A DNA stretch of 64,000 bases from Aculops lycopersici (lineage: Eukaryota > Arthropoda > Arachnida > Trombidiformes > Eriophyidae): contig WNKI01000004.1 in the NCBI GenBank assembly GCA_015350385.1, positions 2,829,187 through 2,893,186 of the forward strand. Direction: 5' to 3'. The notes beneath the pieces are model-generated. The model did no database searches, was not told the DNA's origin, and worked only from the letters and a program-made list of their open reading frames with translations. Both the position numbers and the translations under genes were made by a program. This document shows positions 11,224-21,500 of the stretch, piece by piece (position 1 is the stretch's first letter; the number at the start of each line of letters is the position of its first letter).

Positions 11224-12026
11224 ATCTATCTAATATTTCGATGACATTTGGCACCCGGGAGTATCGGTATTCTCTGAGCGAATAGGCGTGCCGGGAGTTT
11301 GCTCATGGGCATGCGAACACGTATACGCGCACGAGGGGGGGGGGGAGGTGAAAAGTTTCCCGGGAAGGAGACGACCGAAAGAGGAAAGACCAAAACCGAA
11401 ATATAAAGAGGTAAATCTTGACACAAATACGTATAGACTTGCATTACAATCACATTGTGACACTTGGAATAAATTAGGATAAATCTCCACCCAGATTGTG
11501 TATCTCCAGATAATTTGGAGTCTAAATTGTTTTCACCTGCAGATATTTCACTGACTAGGGGGTGCCACATGACGCTCGGATCCGTATGAAAACTAATGTG
11601 TCGGATTCAGCATGACCCTAGGATCAACATATCAAGATCTTAGGCCCTCGTTTGGACTCTACCGAATCTGCAGAGGTCTATAGAACCAGCTCATTCGCAA
11701 TGAAAGAGAGGTCAGTTTTGCATCGAAATCTGCGAATCTGAAGCGCGATATCTGAAAAACGAGGGTTCCTCGCATAGATATTATTGATCCTCTCAGCAAG
11801 ACCTAAACACTGATATGCTGTTTGTACCTCGCCGAGTGTCATGCGGAAGAAGTACCCCTAGTGAGTTGGATCGATTCGCCGCTGAAATATAATAAATTTC
11901 AACAAACAACACCCGAATCCCAACGATACAAGACTAGATATCAGGGTCACGCCCAAGATTTTCACAGGTGGGCGGGGTTCGTTAACAAATCCCGGGGCCA
12001 CAAATGATAGAAAAGCCATCTATCTA
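11224..12026. mobile_element. Possible non-autonomous transposon remnant
   Basis: An approximately 790-bp block flanked by a 9-bp direct repeat ATCTATCTA (11224-11232 and 12018-12026). Just inside are imperfect inverted repeats: CATTTGGCACCCGGGA at 11245-11260 and TCCCGGGGCCACAAATG at 11990-12006. The interior differs in texture from its surroundings (CCCGGG palindromes, an 11-G run at 11335-11345) and has no coding potential. A 9-bp duplication with inverted ends would suit a Mutator-type element. However, the direct repeat is microsatellite-like and the inverted repeat is short, so this is only a candidate. Confidence 0.3.
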
Positions 12027-12645
12027 TAAATATTTATTGACCCAAGATGATGAGACATCATGGCGACGAGCTAAAGTGTAACGCACGAAGACTAAGAGCG
12101 GATCAATGCGGAACTTGGAGTCCATTTGTGGCGTCACTGGTGGCGCCATTGTCTTGCCTAGCGCAAAAACTTCCATAACCAACGGGCAAACATTTAGATC
12201 AAACAAGTTTACTCGATTGCTCATCATCATCTTCACAATCGATTATTGGCTAGTTTATTGAGCCGAGACTACATGTAATTGCGATTAGTCGAGTGGTTTC
12301 TCTCTATCTCTCTTCCTCTTTTTCTTCGTCTTATCGCTGACATATTATTAGCTCTCGCCTCATTGTGATCGCCTCCGGGGTGTGGACTTTCATGGCCATC
12401 GTCGAGAAACAAACTACAACGGAATTGGGCATCATTTGCTCCACTAAGCCTACTGGACTTTCGTCTGAAATATTCTGGCCATTGGCGACAGAAAAAACGC
12501 ATTAAAATCTAGTTAGTTTTGACCCGATTTAGAGAACAACAACCAACACAAAAAACCATTGTTACAAAAGAGGCACTTGACACACTTTTAGCATTGTAGT
12601 CAATAGAAGTTGCTTCTGTTGTTGTCGCTGATTGTCGAGTTGCCT

Positions 12646-12651
12646 TTTATT
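12646..12651 (-). terminator. poly(A) signal of OATP gene
   Basis: Minus-strand AATAAA about 75 bp past the OATP stop codon. Confidence 0.55.
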
Positions 12652-12724
12652 TGCCAACCATATAGTTGAGCTAAATGATTCAATTAGAGTTTTTAAGTTA
12701 AAACTGATTATAACAATGGGGTTC

Positions 12725-15664
12725 TTAGATAGTCTCGATAGATTGCTTGTGTACGTTGCCCGTCGATTGCTGACTCTCTTCATTGAGTTCAGATTTATCA
12801 CAACTCGTGTCGCCGCTTCCTCCACCACCGCTACTGCTGCTATAGAAATCCACTCCCTGAGCCTGACTACTAACAATACAGTCAACTATAAATGCAATCA
12901 ACATGACAAAAGCTGTGACTCCGTGTAGATAGTAGCGAAACATGTTGTTATCATAAGCTCGACAGGCGCCATGATTTGCACCATCACCGTTTGAGGCCGA
13001 TGGTGAGAACGTATTCGATTTGTCCACACTTGTTGCTGGCAAGGCATCCCAGTGGACGCAGGTGAGATCAATAAGGGAACCATAGATCACAGAGCAGGGA
13101 ATTGTTCCAAAGAGCGACGAGGAGAATGTAATCATTCCCAACGCTAGCGTTCGATCGTAACTCTTGACGCACCGCAGATTGAACATCATGGATCCAACTT
13201 CACTTGAGGCATGTATTAGAGTGAAGCTCGAAAATGCAATTATATACCAGATTAGATTGTCGCAAGGTGCAATGCAGTGACCCTGAGTTGCGACATTTAG
13301 ATTGACATGTCCAGGTGAACCACCTGCTCCGCTGATGTCACTGTTATACTTGAGCGAGGTATTAGTTAATGTTGTTGTGGTCGTCGCTGCCGCTAATGAG
13401 CAACCACACTCGTCGTAAATGACTCTATCCTCAATTATTGTGTATCCCTTGCAGCCGGCGAGACAGGGTGAGATATAAGTGGTCCCATTGGCGCAAACTG
13501 GATTATATATGGCACTACTACACTGGCAATTAACCGAACAATCTGTCGCCATGAATTCTAGCGATCCATAGTAGACAGTTTGATTTTGAGTACAACCTAA
13601 ATTCATTATTAACAACATTCCTAGTGCATATAGTAAAGCTGAGGTTGCTATCCAACGGGTCATCAAACGTGAGTTGACATTCAACACTCTCACTATTGTT
13701 CCGCCTAAAAAGGCTCCGATACCAACAAATAATATGCCGCCCAATCCGCTTATTGTGCTGGCACTTGAGGGTAGAATCCTAAATTGTTCAATCAGATACT
13801 TGGGCAAAAATGTAAAGAAGGCAGCAATGGGCAGGATGTGCAATATGCCACTTAGTATGCGTAACAATAACAGTTTGTTCCTTGTTAAGCGAACCAATGA
13901 GTTGGTTAAATCCTTGCGGGAATGTTGATTTTTATGGTTATTGTTCTGGTTGTTGCTAGTGGAATTTGTAGTCATGGTTGCCGGAAGCGAAGCCGAGGAG
14001 GAGGATCGAGAGGATGGAGTTGGCGAGGGAAGTGGCAGGGACTTGACATGCTTGTTTAGGGAACTAGAAGATAGCGACGATTGGATACTTCTGATTTCAT
14101 CGCCGTCGTCGTTGGTTGAGATGAAGTTTGTTGATTCTAATCTACCAAACTGATTGACAATAAGACAGTTTGTCTTCCAATTACTAGGAACTTGATGATG
14201 GTCTACACCATCGTCCACTCGAGTAATATCATCAGTATTTGATTGTTGGTCAACATTAGCACAACCAATTGTTGTCTGTGATGGCTTCTCACTTCGTCTT
14301 AATATACTATCTTTTGTTATAATAGGATGATCTAGAGCTAAATTCTTGCCAAAATTATACCGACAAAACTGGGCCAAAGAGGATCTATTGTGGCCGCCGG
14401 CAAGATGTTGTAGCACTTCCCGTGACGAGGAGTCTACTTCGGAGTAGCAAGTTTGATTTGAGGTTACATCCAAGTCGCAAACTGTCAATACATGCGCTTG
14501 AAAGTCTCGACTTCCTCCAATATCGTGATCCTCGGCAGCTTGATAAGTGATTCCCTCAAAATCAGTAGCCTTCTTATGTCTATGGTCTTTGGCTATGTAA
14601 CGAGACAAGTAGTACATAGGTAGTGTTAGCAATAACAAAGGTAAACTGATTAATATTGGACCCAACCACCAAGCGCCTAGTGAGTCCTCGTGTTGCGGTA
14701 GCGGCGCTATTGAGCCGAATAGATTTGGATTGAGCCGGATACAGAATGAGCCAAGGAAAAAGCCCAAAGCTGGACCTAAAATTTTCAACCCGATCGATAG
14801 ACCTAGATAAAGGGGTGACTCCTCTTTGCTTACAATGTCATCTATAAACGGGATACCCAGAGTTGTGATGGCCGTTGAGCCAAAGCCAATGGCCAGCAAG
14901 CAAATGAAAAATATCGCCAAAGACAATAGATTTAGATTTGGCCTGCTTAGCGGACTGGTGGTTGCCATTGAGTCCATTATATTGGATCTGATAATGTCTC
15001 CTGAATGCTGTTGCTGCATTATAACCGGCATCGTGGGACTGAACGTGGAGTTGAGTACAGTTGGGTCAGCGGGATCTGGCATGTGACACAAATGATCTTG
15101 TGCGGGCAAGCTGATTAGCTTGTTGAATTGTTGTTGGCTTGAGCTCGATAAGGAAGATGATGATGATGATGAAGAGGTAGTGGAGATTATTGAAGATAAT
15201 GTTGTGCTTTGGCTCATTATATCATCAATGAGATCGCTCGTCATATTGTTGCTGTTGGTGCTGCTCTGTTGTTGTTGTTGCTGTTGTAATTGAGGCGATA
15301 TCGTCAAGGTTCTCGGTTGTTGAGTTTGATGGTGGTTTGGCGTAATAGTCTCTAGAGAAGAGGATGATGATATGAGGAAGTGGGGTGTTGTTGAGATCAG
15401 CGCAGCCATAGCCGTTAGTGTCATGCAAGCGGCTATCCATTTTGGTTTGTTGCCTCGGCCTCCGTAGTAGGCAATGAGGAGGGAGCCAAGGATTTGGCCA
15501 ACCTCCGTGGCGCTCATTATGGCGCCAGCGGTTTTGCTCTGAATCTGGTAGATGCGCTCGATGGTCGTTAGAATGCTAACAAAGTAGGTTGTGTACATTC
15601 CTTGCAAAACGCTAGCCAGACAGAACACTACAAAGAAAATCTTCTTCTTAGTACTAGTGGTCAT
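12725..15664 (-). CDS. Organic anion transporting polypeptide (SLCO/OATP family)
   Basis: Twelve-span plasma-membrane carrier for amphipathic organic anions. Family marks in the 979-aa product: TM1 immediately at the N-terminus (about 8-30), the superfamily motif core GAWWLG (330-335) before TM6, and an extracellular Kazal-like Cys-rich module at about 706-756. The last membrane group contains SSEVGSMMFNLRC. It is intronless. Two insertions are unusual: a Ser/Gln-rich stretch of about 140 residues (100-240) after TM2, and a cytoplasmic loop of about 230 residues (360-590) between TM6 and TM7, where most family members have a few dozen. Arthropod OATPs include an ecdysteroid importer (Drosophila Oatp74D), but I cannot assign a subfamily or substrate. 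Confidence 0.93.
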   Translation of the reverse strand: MTTSTKKKIFFVVFCLASVLQGMYTTYFVSILTTIERIYQIQSKTAGAIMSATEVGQILGSLLIAYYGGRGNKPKWIAACMTLTAMAALISTTPHFLISSSSSLETITPNHHQTQQPRTLTISPQLQQQQQQQSSTNSNNMTSDLIDDIMSQSTTLSSIISTTSSSSSSSSLSSSSQQQFNKLISLPAQDHLCHMPDPADPTVLNSTFSPTMPVIMQQQHSGDIIRSNIMDSMATTSPLSRPNLNLLSLAIFFICLLAIGFGSTAITTLGIPFIDDIVSKEESPLYLGLSIGLKILGPALGFFLGSFCIRLNPNLFGSIAPLPQHEDSLGAWWLGPILISLPLLLLTLPMYYLSRYIAKDHRHKKATDFEGITYQAAEDHDIGGSRDFQAHVLTVCDLDVTSNQTCYSEVDSSSREVLQHLAGGHNRSSLAQFCRYNFGKNLALDHPIITKDSILRRSEKPSQTTIGCANVDQQSNTDDITRVDDGVDHHQVPSNWKTNCLIVNQFGRLESTNFISTNDDGDEIRSIQSSLSSSSLNKHVKSLPLPSPTPSSRSSSSASLPATMTTNSTSNNQNNNHKNQHSRKDLTNSLVRLTRNKLLLLRILSGILHILPIAAFFTFLPKYLIEQFRILPSSASTISGLGGILFVGIGAFLGGTIVRVLNVNSRLMTRWIATSALLYALGMLLIMNLGCTQNQTVYYGSLEFMATDCSVNCQCSSAIYNPVCANGTTYISPCLAGCKGYTIIEDRVIYDECGCSLAAATTTTTLTNTSLKYNSDISGAGGSPGHVNLNVATQGHCIAPCDNLIWYIIAFSSFTLIHASSEVGSMMFNLRCVKSYDRTLALGMITFSSSLFGTIPCSVIYGSLIDLTCVHWDALPATSVDKSNTFSPSASNGDGANHGACRAYDNNMFRYYLHGVTAFVMLIAFIVDCIVSSQAQGVDFYSSSSGGGGSGDTSCDKSELNEESQQSTGNVHKQSIETI

Positions 15665-16977
15665 CTTGTAGCTCTATATGTATAATGTTCCGACTAATAT
15701 TATCTAATATTCTGATATAGTCTATTTCACTTTCACTTCTTCTTATTTTGTTTGTTTCGGTCTGCTTTAGTTCGTGCTAGACCCCTTCGTTTGGTTATGT
15801 GTGCAATGGAATTCCAAGATTACCTCTCTTGGTACTCGAATTTTGCTCCAGATTCCTCTATATGCTTTCGGCGGATATTCTATAAATCTACTGTTTGTAT
15901 TGAATGTCAAATTGAAACTTATAATATAATCTCATTATAATAGAAAACCAGTAGCTGATTATTGTCTTCGACTGAGGGGCTCTCTAAGTATCGTCTCATT
16001 TCCGTGCGCGTGTTGTTTATGTTAGCTGTATATGTCGGTTGTCCTTTACAATGTTGTTGTGGTTTTGTAGTGTCTGATAAGCCACTGGTGGTTATGGTAA
16101 TAAAAATGTTTGCAATTAGTACAATAACTGTAACCGGCTGCCAGTTGCCAATAAGTAGTCAAGCCAATAATATTCTATCCTGGAACAATATAGCAGATTA
16201 AATCAATAGCATATGAGACGTTAGAAGTGTTGTTGTCGTTGTCGTGACCAGTTCATCTTGAACTAGAAAAACCATAGGCACGTCAACCACAACGACAGAC
16301 AGACAAACAGACCGGCCGACCGACCCACCGACCGACAAGAGAGGGGCACACACAATAACCTAGAATTGCCATAGACTATACACGTAGAGTTGGCATAGTG
16401 AAGACATCCCCGGCGCCTTTCCGAAGCGTCAGTGGGTTAGATAGAAAGTCGCGCACTCGCAGCTGCCGCTTTCTCTTCTTCTAATTTTTGGCCACATTTG
16501 TGCATTTCTATGGCGAAATAGCATTGGAAACTCTCGCCCTCCTTCGCAACTCCTTCAACCAAAACCTTGTGCTCGTTTTGTGTGCGTGCAGGGATTTGCG
16601 CATAACGCCGCACAGGGAAAAGCAGGGAGAAAGTGGAGTTGTTGCGACGCTTCGCCCAGACCAACCTCAAAGCACATTCTCATGGTGTTTATGCATGAGA
16701 GGTCTCCGAAGTGCACTCGGTTCCTGTGTTGATCTCGTGGTTGCTGCCGTAGAATGCATTTCGCGCACCAGTTCATAATGATGCGTGCGGTTCTCACTGA
16801 AGAATGATTTTGTTTTCTATCCACACAGGGAAAAACCACGTGGATTTTATTATCAACTCGCTCACAAAGTTCGATGATTTGCCTATTGTTGACCCCGGGA
16901 TTTGGGCGCCCGATCACGAGATCAATTATATAACTTAACTCAACATCTGAAATACACATCTTAAGAATTAGAACAGC
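15665..16977. other. Divergent promoter region, OATP and DIMT1
   Basis: 1.3 kb between two genes read away from each other. It contains a (CCGA)-type simple repeat near 16305-16340 and no convincing ORF; the frame at 16488-16778 is opposed by ORFs on the other strand and matches nothing. It may hide a short 5' exon of DIMT1. Confidence 0.45.
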
Positions 16978-17850
16978 ATGCAGAAGATTGAATTTGACAA
17001 GAAGTTTGGCCAGCATATCCTCAAGAATCCGGTTATTGTTAGCTCGATAGTTGACAAAGCCGCTCTGAGGCCCACAGATGTTGTGCTCGAAGTTGGTCCT
17101 GGAACTGGTAATATGACAATGAAAATGTTAGACAAAGCCAAGGTAGTGGTAGCGTGCGAAATAGACCAAAGGCTAATAGGCGAATTGCAAAAGCGAGTTC
17201 AGAACACACCCTACAGAAACAAGCTCAAGATATTGCCCGGCGATGTTCTCAAAGCGGATCTGCCCTTCTTCGACATTTGCGTCGCCAATCTTCCATATCA
17301 AATCTCTTCGCCATTTGTATTCAAGCTCCTTGAACATCGGCCCTTCTTCAGATGTGCAATCCTCATGTTTCAACGAGAGTTTGCCTATAGGCTTACCGCA
17401 AAACCAGGTGATAAATTATACTGTAGACTATCAGTGAACTGTCAATTCTTAGCTCGTGTTGATCTCATCATGAAAGTTGGAAAAGGTAACTTTAGGCCAC
17501 CGCCTAAGGTTGAGTCAAATGTTGTTCGGATAGAACCGAGAAATCCGCCACCTGATGTCAACTTCAAGGAATGGGATGGAATGTTGAGAGTATGTTTCAA
17601 TAGGAAAAACAAGTCCCTATCGGCAACCTTCCACCAGACGGCCGTCCTCGAGCTACTCAAGAAAAATTATCTCGCCTACTGTTCACTCACAAATGTCCCC
17701 GTAGACCCGAATCTAGACATAAAAGCAAAAGTTGAGGAAATTATTCAATCAGAAGAGGTATTCCAAAAGTTGAGACCTAGAAGCATGGAAATTGATCACT
17801 TTTTGCGGTTGTTATGTGCCTTTAACTCGAGAGGATTCCATTTCGCTTAG
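16978..17850 (+). CDS. Dimt1: 18S rRNA adenine dimethyltransferase DIMT1 (Dim1/KsgA family)
   Basis: Dimethylates two adjacent adenines in the 3'-terminal stem-loop of 18S rRNA and takes part in early 40S processing in the nucleolus. The 290-aa product follows human DIMT1 closely: FGQHILKNP (10-18), SAM motif LEVGPGTGNMT (37-47), catalytic NLPY (104-107) followed by QISSPFVFKLL, MFQREFA, and GNFRPPPKVES. It is intronless as read. The N-terminus starts about 24 residues later than the human protein and lacks the basic lead. An in-frame TAG lies six bases upstream of the ATG codon, and several AG acceptor dinucleotides surround it (GAACAG, ATGCAG), so a short upstream exon may supply the missing part. 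ATTAAA follows the stop near 17854. Confidence 0.95.
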   Translation: MQKIEFDKKFGQHILKNPVIVSSIVDKAALRPTDVVLEVGPGTGNMTMKMLDKAKVVVACEIDQRLIGELQKRVQNTPYRNKLKILPGDVLKADLPFFDICVANLPYQISSPFVFKLLEHRPFFRCAILMFQREFAYRLTAKPGDKLYCRLSVNCQFLARVDLIMKVGKGNFRPPPKVESNVVRIEPRNPPPDVNFKEWDGMLRVCFNRKNKSLSATFHQTAVLELLKKNYLAYCSLTNVPVDPNLDIKAKVEEIIQSEEVFQKLRPRSMEIDHFLRLLCAFNSRGFHFA

Positions 17851-18018
17851 TCTATTAAATTAAGATGCAGTTAGGGCGAGATTAGTCTCACGAAATCTAG
17901 GAAGATCTAAATCACTAGACGTGAGATTAGCCAAATCAGTTGTGAACTGTCATACAAAAATTTAACTTCATTGAAACCATAATCAGCAACAAGTGGTGCT
18001 TTACTTTGATACAAAACT

Positions 18019-18028
18019 TTTATTTATT
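18019..18028 (-). terminator. poly(A) signals of l(2)gl
   Basis: Two overlapping minus-strand AATAAA hexamers (18019-18024 and 18023-18028), about 560 bp past the l(2)gl stop. The 17851-18586 gap is therefore best read as the facing 3' UTRs of DIMT1 and l(2)gl. Confidence 0.5.
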
Positions 18029-18586
18029 GCTCTTTTGCCCCACACTCGCGAGACTGTCGTTATGTAAAACTGTTTCAGCCATTCTCGAAGGCGCGAGTTG
18101 CTTCTGTAAGTGTTTCCAATTTGTTGTTGTTAATGTTTGTATAAAACTTTTCCTATAATCAAAATGATGATCAATCCAATATGTCGATGTCGTCGTCACC
18201 TTTAAACATGAATCGATCTTCCAACTAGACGCTGATATGTACAACTATTATTGTGTGTTTCCTGTTGTGTTTGTTGCTCCCGCTGTCAACTTTATGTGGT
18301 TCGGACCGCAAACTTCAATACAAAATCTATCAATATGTTTGAGGCATGTCACTTGTAAAAACTATCAAAGAGTGATTATGATTTGAATACTGATGCAACC
18401 AATCGATTGCCGTCAAACTTCTCGATAATCTTCTCGCACTTTTTTGGATGGATTCGTTTGCATCTATCTATACTTGTCCTACTACCGCCACTACTACTAC
18501 TGCTCTTAGGCTACTGATATGCGCTTTGGGTTGGCGTCACGTGGTGTTGCATAGATGTGATGTGTTGATTGCATTGTCGATAAGAT

Positions 18587-21500
18587 TCAAACAACCGACA
18601 AGACACGCAAAACTCGCTGGCTAGATATAGAGAAACGCAGGAAGTTTGATGAGGATTTCAGATAGTAACCTTCGCCGTAGTTGGTCAAAATGGTGCTAGT
18701 GATTCCATTGACATCCTCTCGTCTGCAGACCTGGATTTGAGCCTGTCGCTTTAGGTCGGGAACGCTGTATATGGCGCAATCGCCTTGATTGGACATGCAG
18801 ACCATGTAAGGCTCAAAGTCTGCCTCTTGCGCGTAGCCACTTGTTGCCGCTGTTATAAGGGAAGTTTGAGGCGCAACCAAGTTGTTGGTGGTGGAGCTTT
18901 TAGTGGCTCCAAACTTGGCGTTCATCAACTCCTTTAAGTCGGTTGAGTTTTTGCCTCCATTGATATTGTTGTTGTTCAATGTTGACAGCGAGTTGTTGTT
19001 GCTCTCACCCGATTTACCAGATCCCCTGGGTGCCTGCTGTTCGTCGCCTCCAGTTGCATTGGACTCACCCGGTGGGACTGGCGAGGCGGAGGGCGAGGTT
19101 TGCGTGGCAAACGATTGCAGCGACTTGCTTGAGGTCAGTTGTTGGCTACTTCCGGTCGCCAAACTAGCTTGCTGCTGTTGCTGCTTGACGACGGATGGCT
19201 TCAAGAATTGCGTTATACTTATTTTCTTTGCACGAAGACCCTCGTGGGCGGTGAGCTTAAACTTGCAGAATGGTTTCAAGTTGGGCAAGTTGAACACTTT
19301 GAATTGTTCCTCGCTGCAAATCAAAACCCTAGCTTGTGGCGAAGCTGAGCCCTTGCCGCCACCTGGCGACCTATCGGCGGCCCCCTGTGGACTTGGAGCC
19401 CTAGTGCTAACACTCTCCTCCTGGTTGGCGGCTACATCTTCGCTCGCCGACTTGGCCAACACTAACTTGTCATCGGTTGCTCCAGTTGACGGCGACGACT
19501 TGACAGGTGTGGACTTGGCGCTCTCGTTGACCGAGCCGGAGAGGTTGGCATTAGATACTTGGGGCGCCGGCGCCTCGGGTGAGGTAAAGATGGCGACAAT
19601 CGGTGCACGATGCTTCAATTGGATCTCCTTTGCCAACTTGGCGCTGGTGCGCACAACTTCCGGTGCAACTGGCTGCTTGTTCTCAACCTCAGCGTCAGCC
19701 GCCGGGCCGACCTCCTGAGACGAGGATTCCGTTGGACTTGATTGGGACTCGGCACTGGGGCTAGCGGGCGCGGAAGATGCAGCAGCGGCAGCTATCGCAG
19801 CCTGTTGCTGCTCCTCGGTGGCCAGCTCGATCGCGTAGACCAGCACTTGGCCAGAGCTGGTTCCCACCCAGAGGGTTGGCTTAAAGCTTCCCTGGCCACT
19901 AATGATAGCCTCAGTCAAATTGATGCACTTGACTATGGAGCTCAATTCAACCTTTAGCTCGACCTGACGCTCTGCTGAGTAAACATTCCTCGGCACGCCA
20001 ACAGGTGAGCCGCCGCCGCGTCCAGCCGCAGAATCCACACCAGATGGCGCATTCAAAGTTCTAACACCTGTTGTTGCTCGGCCAAAGGGCGAGGGTTTGT
20101 CGGTGGCTCCGCCGGCAGCTTGCTGGGCGGCAGCGCTCGTCGCGGCATTTCGCTGAGACCGACCCAAACGTAAGCGACGGAATGATTCGCGTAACGATTT
20201 CCTAAAAGACTTCTTGCGCGACATGGCCCCAGCGGCGCCCAAGTCGCCGCTCACAATTGCAAAATCTTGAACATTTAAGGTGCACCTAGTGACCACTGAG
20301 TGTTTGCTTGCATAGTCGTACAGTACAAAACCATAGGAGGTGCCCAGAGCAAATAGGTGCCAATCAGAGCGGAGATCTAGTGAGGTGGCTGCAATTGGTG
20401 GGTCCAATTGGAGACAGGAGCTTAGCTGGTAGCCTGGCTCCTGTTTAAACGCTTGCGGCCTAACAATCAACTTCTCGCATCCCTTCCAGACAAATCGCTG
20501 GTCCGACACTAAGGTAATTTGGTCGGCTTGCAATTGCTTCAGTTCCGTTGGTTCATTCTTGAGTTCAAATACTAGCACTTGGCCTGCATAACGTAGGTAG
20601 GGTTCACCGTATGTAAATGTTGTGAGGGGAGATGAAGAGATTTGTTTGGTTAGCTCAAGTACTTGTTTAGTAATAACAGTGGTTTGGTGCTGCCCTCTCG
20701 TTTAGAGAAGAGCAAAGGAAGAGAGACAGCAACGCTTCGGACTTGTGCGTCGAAGCTCGAGGGCAATAGAGGGGAGCGATTATTATTTATGAGCGCCAAT
20801 TGGAGCCGGATGACTAATTACGCAGCGCACAATAAACTTGGCACCTCGGCGATCGCAACGGCTACAGCGACGGCGAGCGGGCCGATGAAACACCAACAGC
20901 GACAGGTTGTCGAGTTTGTTATCTGCGGTCGACTCAAATGGAGCGCGATGATTTACAGTGCAACTTTACACATTACATAATCGGCGACTACCTGTGCTCG
21001 CAACAGGTTGGCCGCCGTCGTCGCAGCCGCAGCCGCCTCATTGATGTTGCAACTGTTGCGTTGTCGTGGTCGTGGTCGTGGTCGTCAACGTCGTGTCTTG
21101 CCGCCGGCTGTTACCGAGGCAAGTTGTGCCTCTTGCACAACCTTCGCCTGGTTTCGATCTCGACGTCCCGGCGACATTCATAGAGCGCGAGGTAAGCGCT
21201 AACAAAACACAATGGCCTCAGCTATTCCGATGAGACGACAAGTTTGCCTCTCGGTTGCTGCTGATTCAGTCTCGCTTGAAAAAAGAACATCGTGCCACTA
21301 AAGCTACAACCTCAACTAACATTACAACGTTTTGCTTCACTCGACAACAATAAGCATCGAAAAGCGCATCGAGAATAACACACAAACTCGACGTCAATTC
21401 GTCATTTCGCCTACCTTCGTCTGTTTAATGGTCTCGCTCGTTGTGGCAAATGTATAGAGAGGCAGAATGAGAAAGACGCGCCAACCGGAAGCACCGAGAA

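Larger units (their letters stand above)
10106..12724. other. Intergenic region, vitellogenin to OATP
   Basis: About 2.6 kb upstream of vitellogenin and downstream of the OATP gene. Open frames here are short, overlapping and unlike any family. It contains the inverted repeat at 10448-10558 and the compositionally distinct block at 11224-12026, both listed separately. The vitellogenin promoter must lie in the proximal part (10106 to about 10700), but I see no clear TATA box or hormone-response element. Confidence 0.5.

Noticed and set aside
11822..12007. 61-codon frame inside the transposon-like block
   Set aside because: Too short and without transposase or reverse transcriptase motifs; the block appears non-coding.
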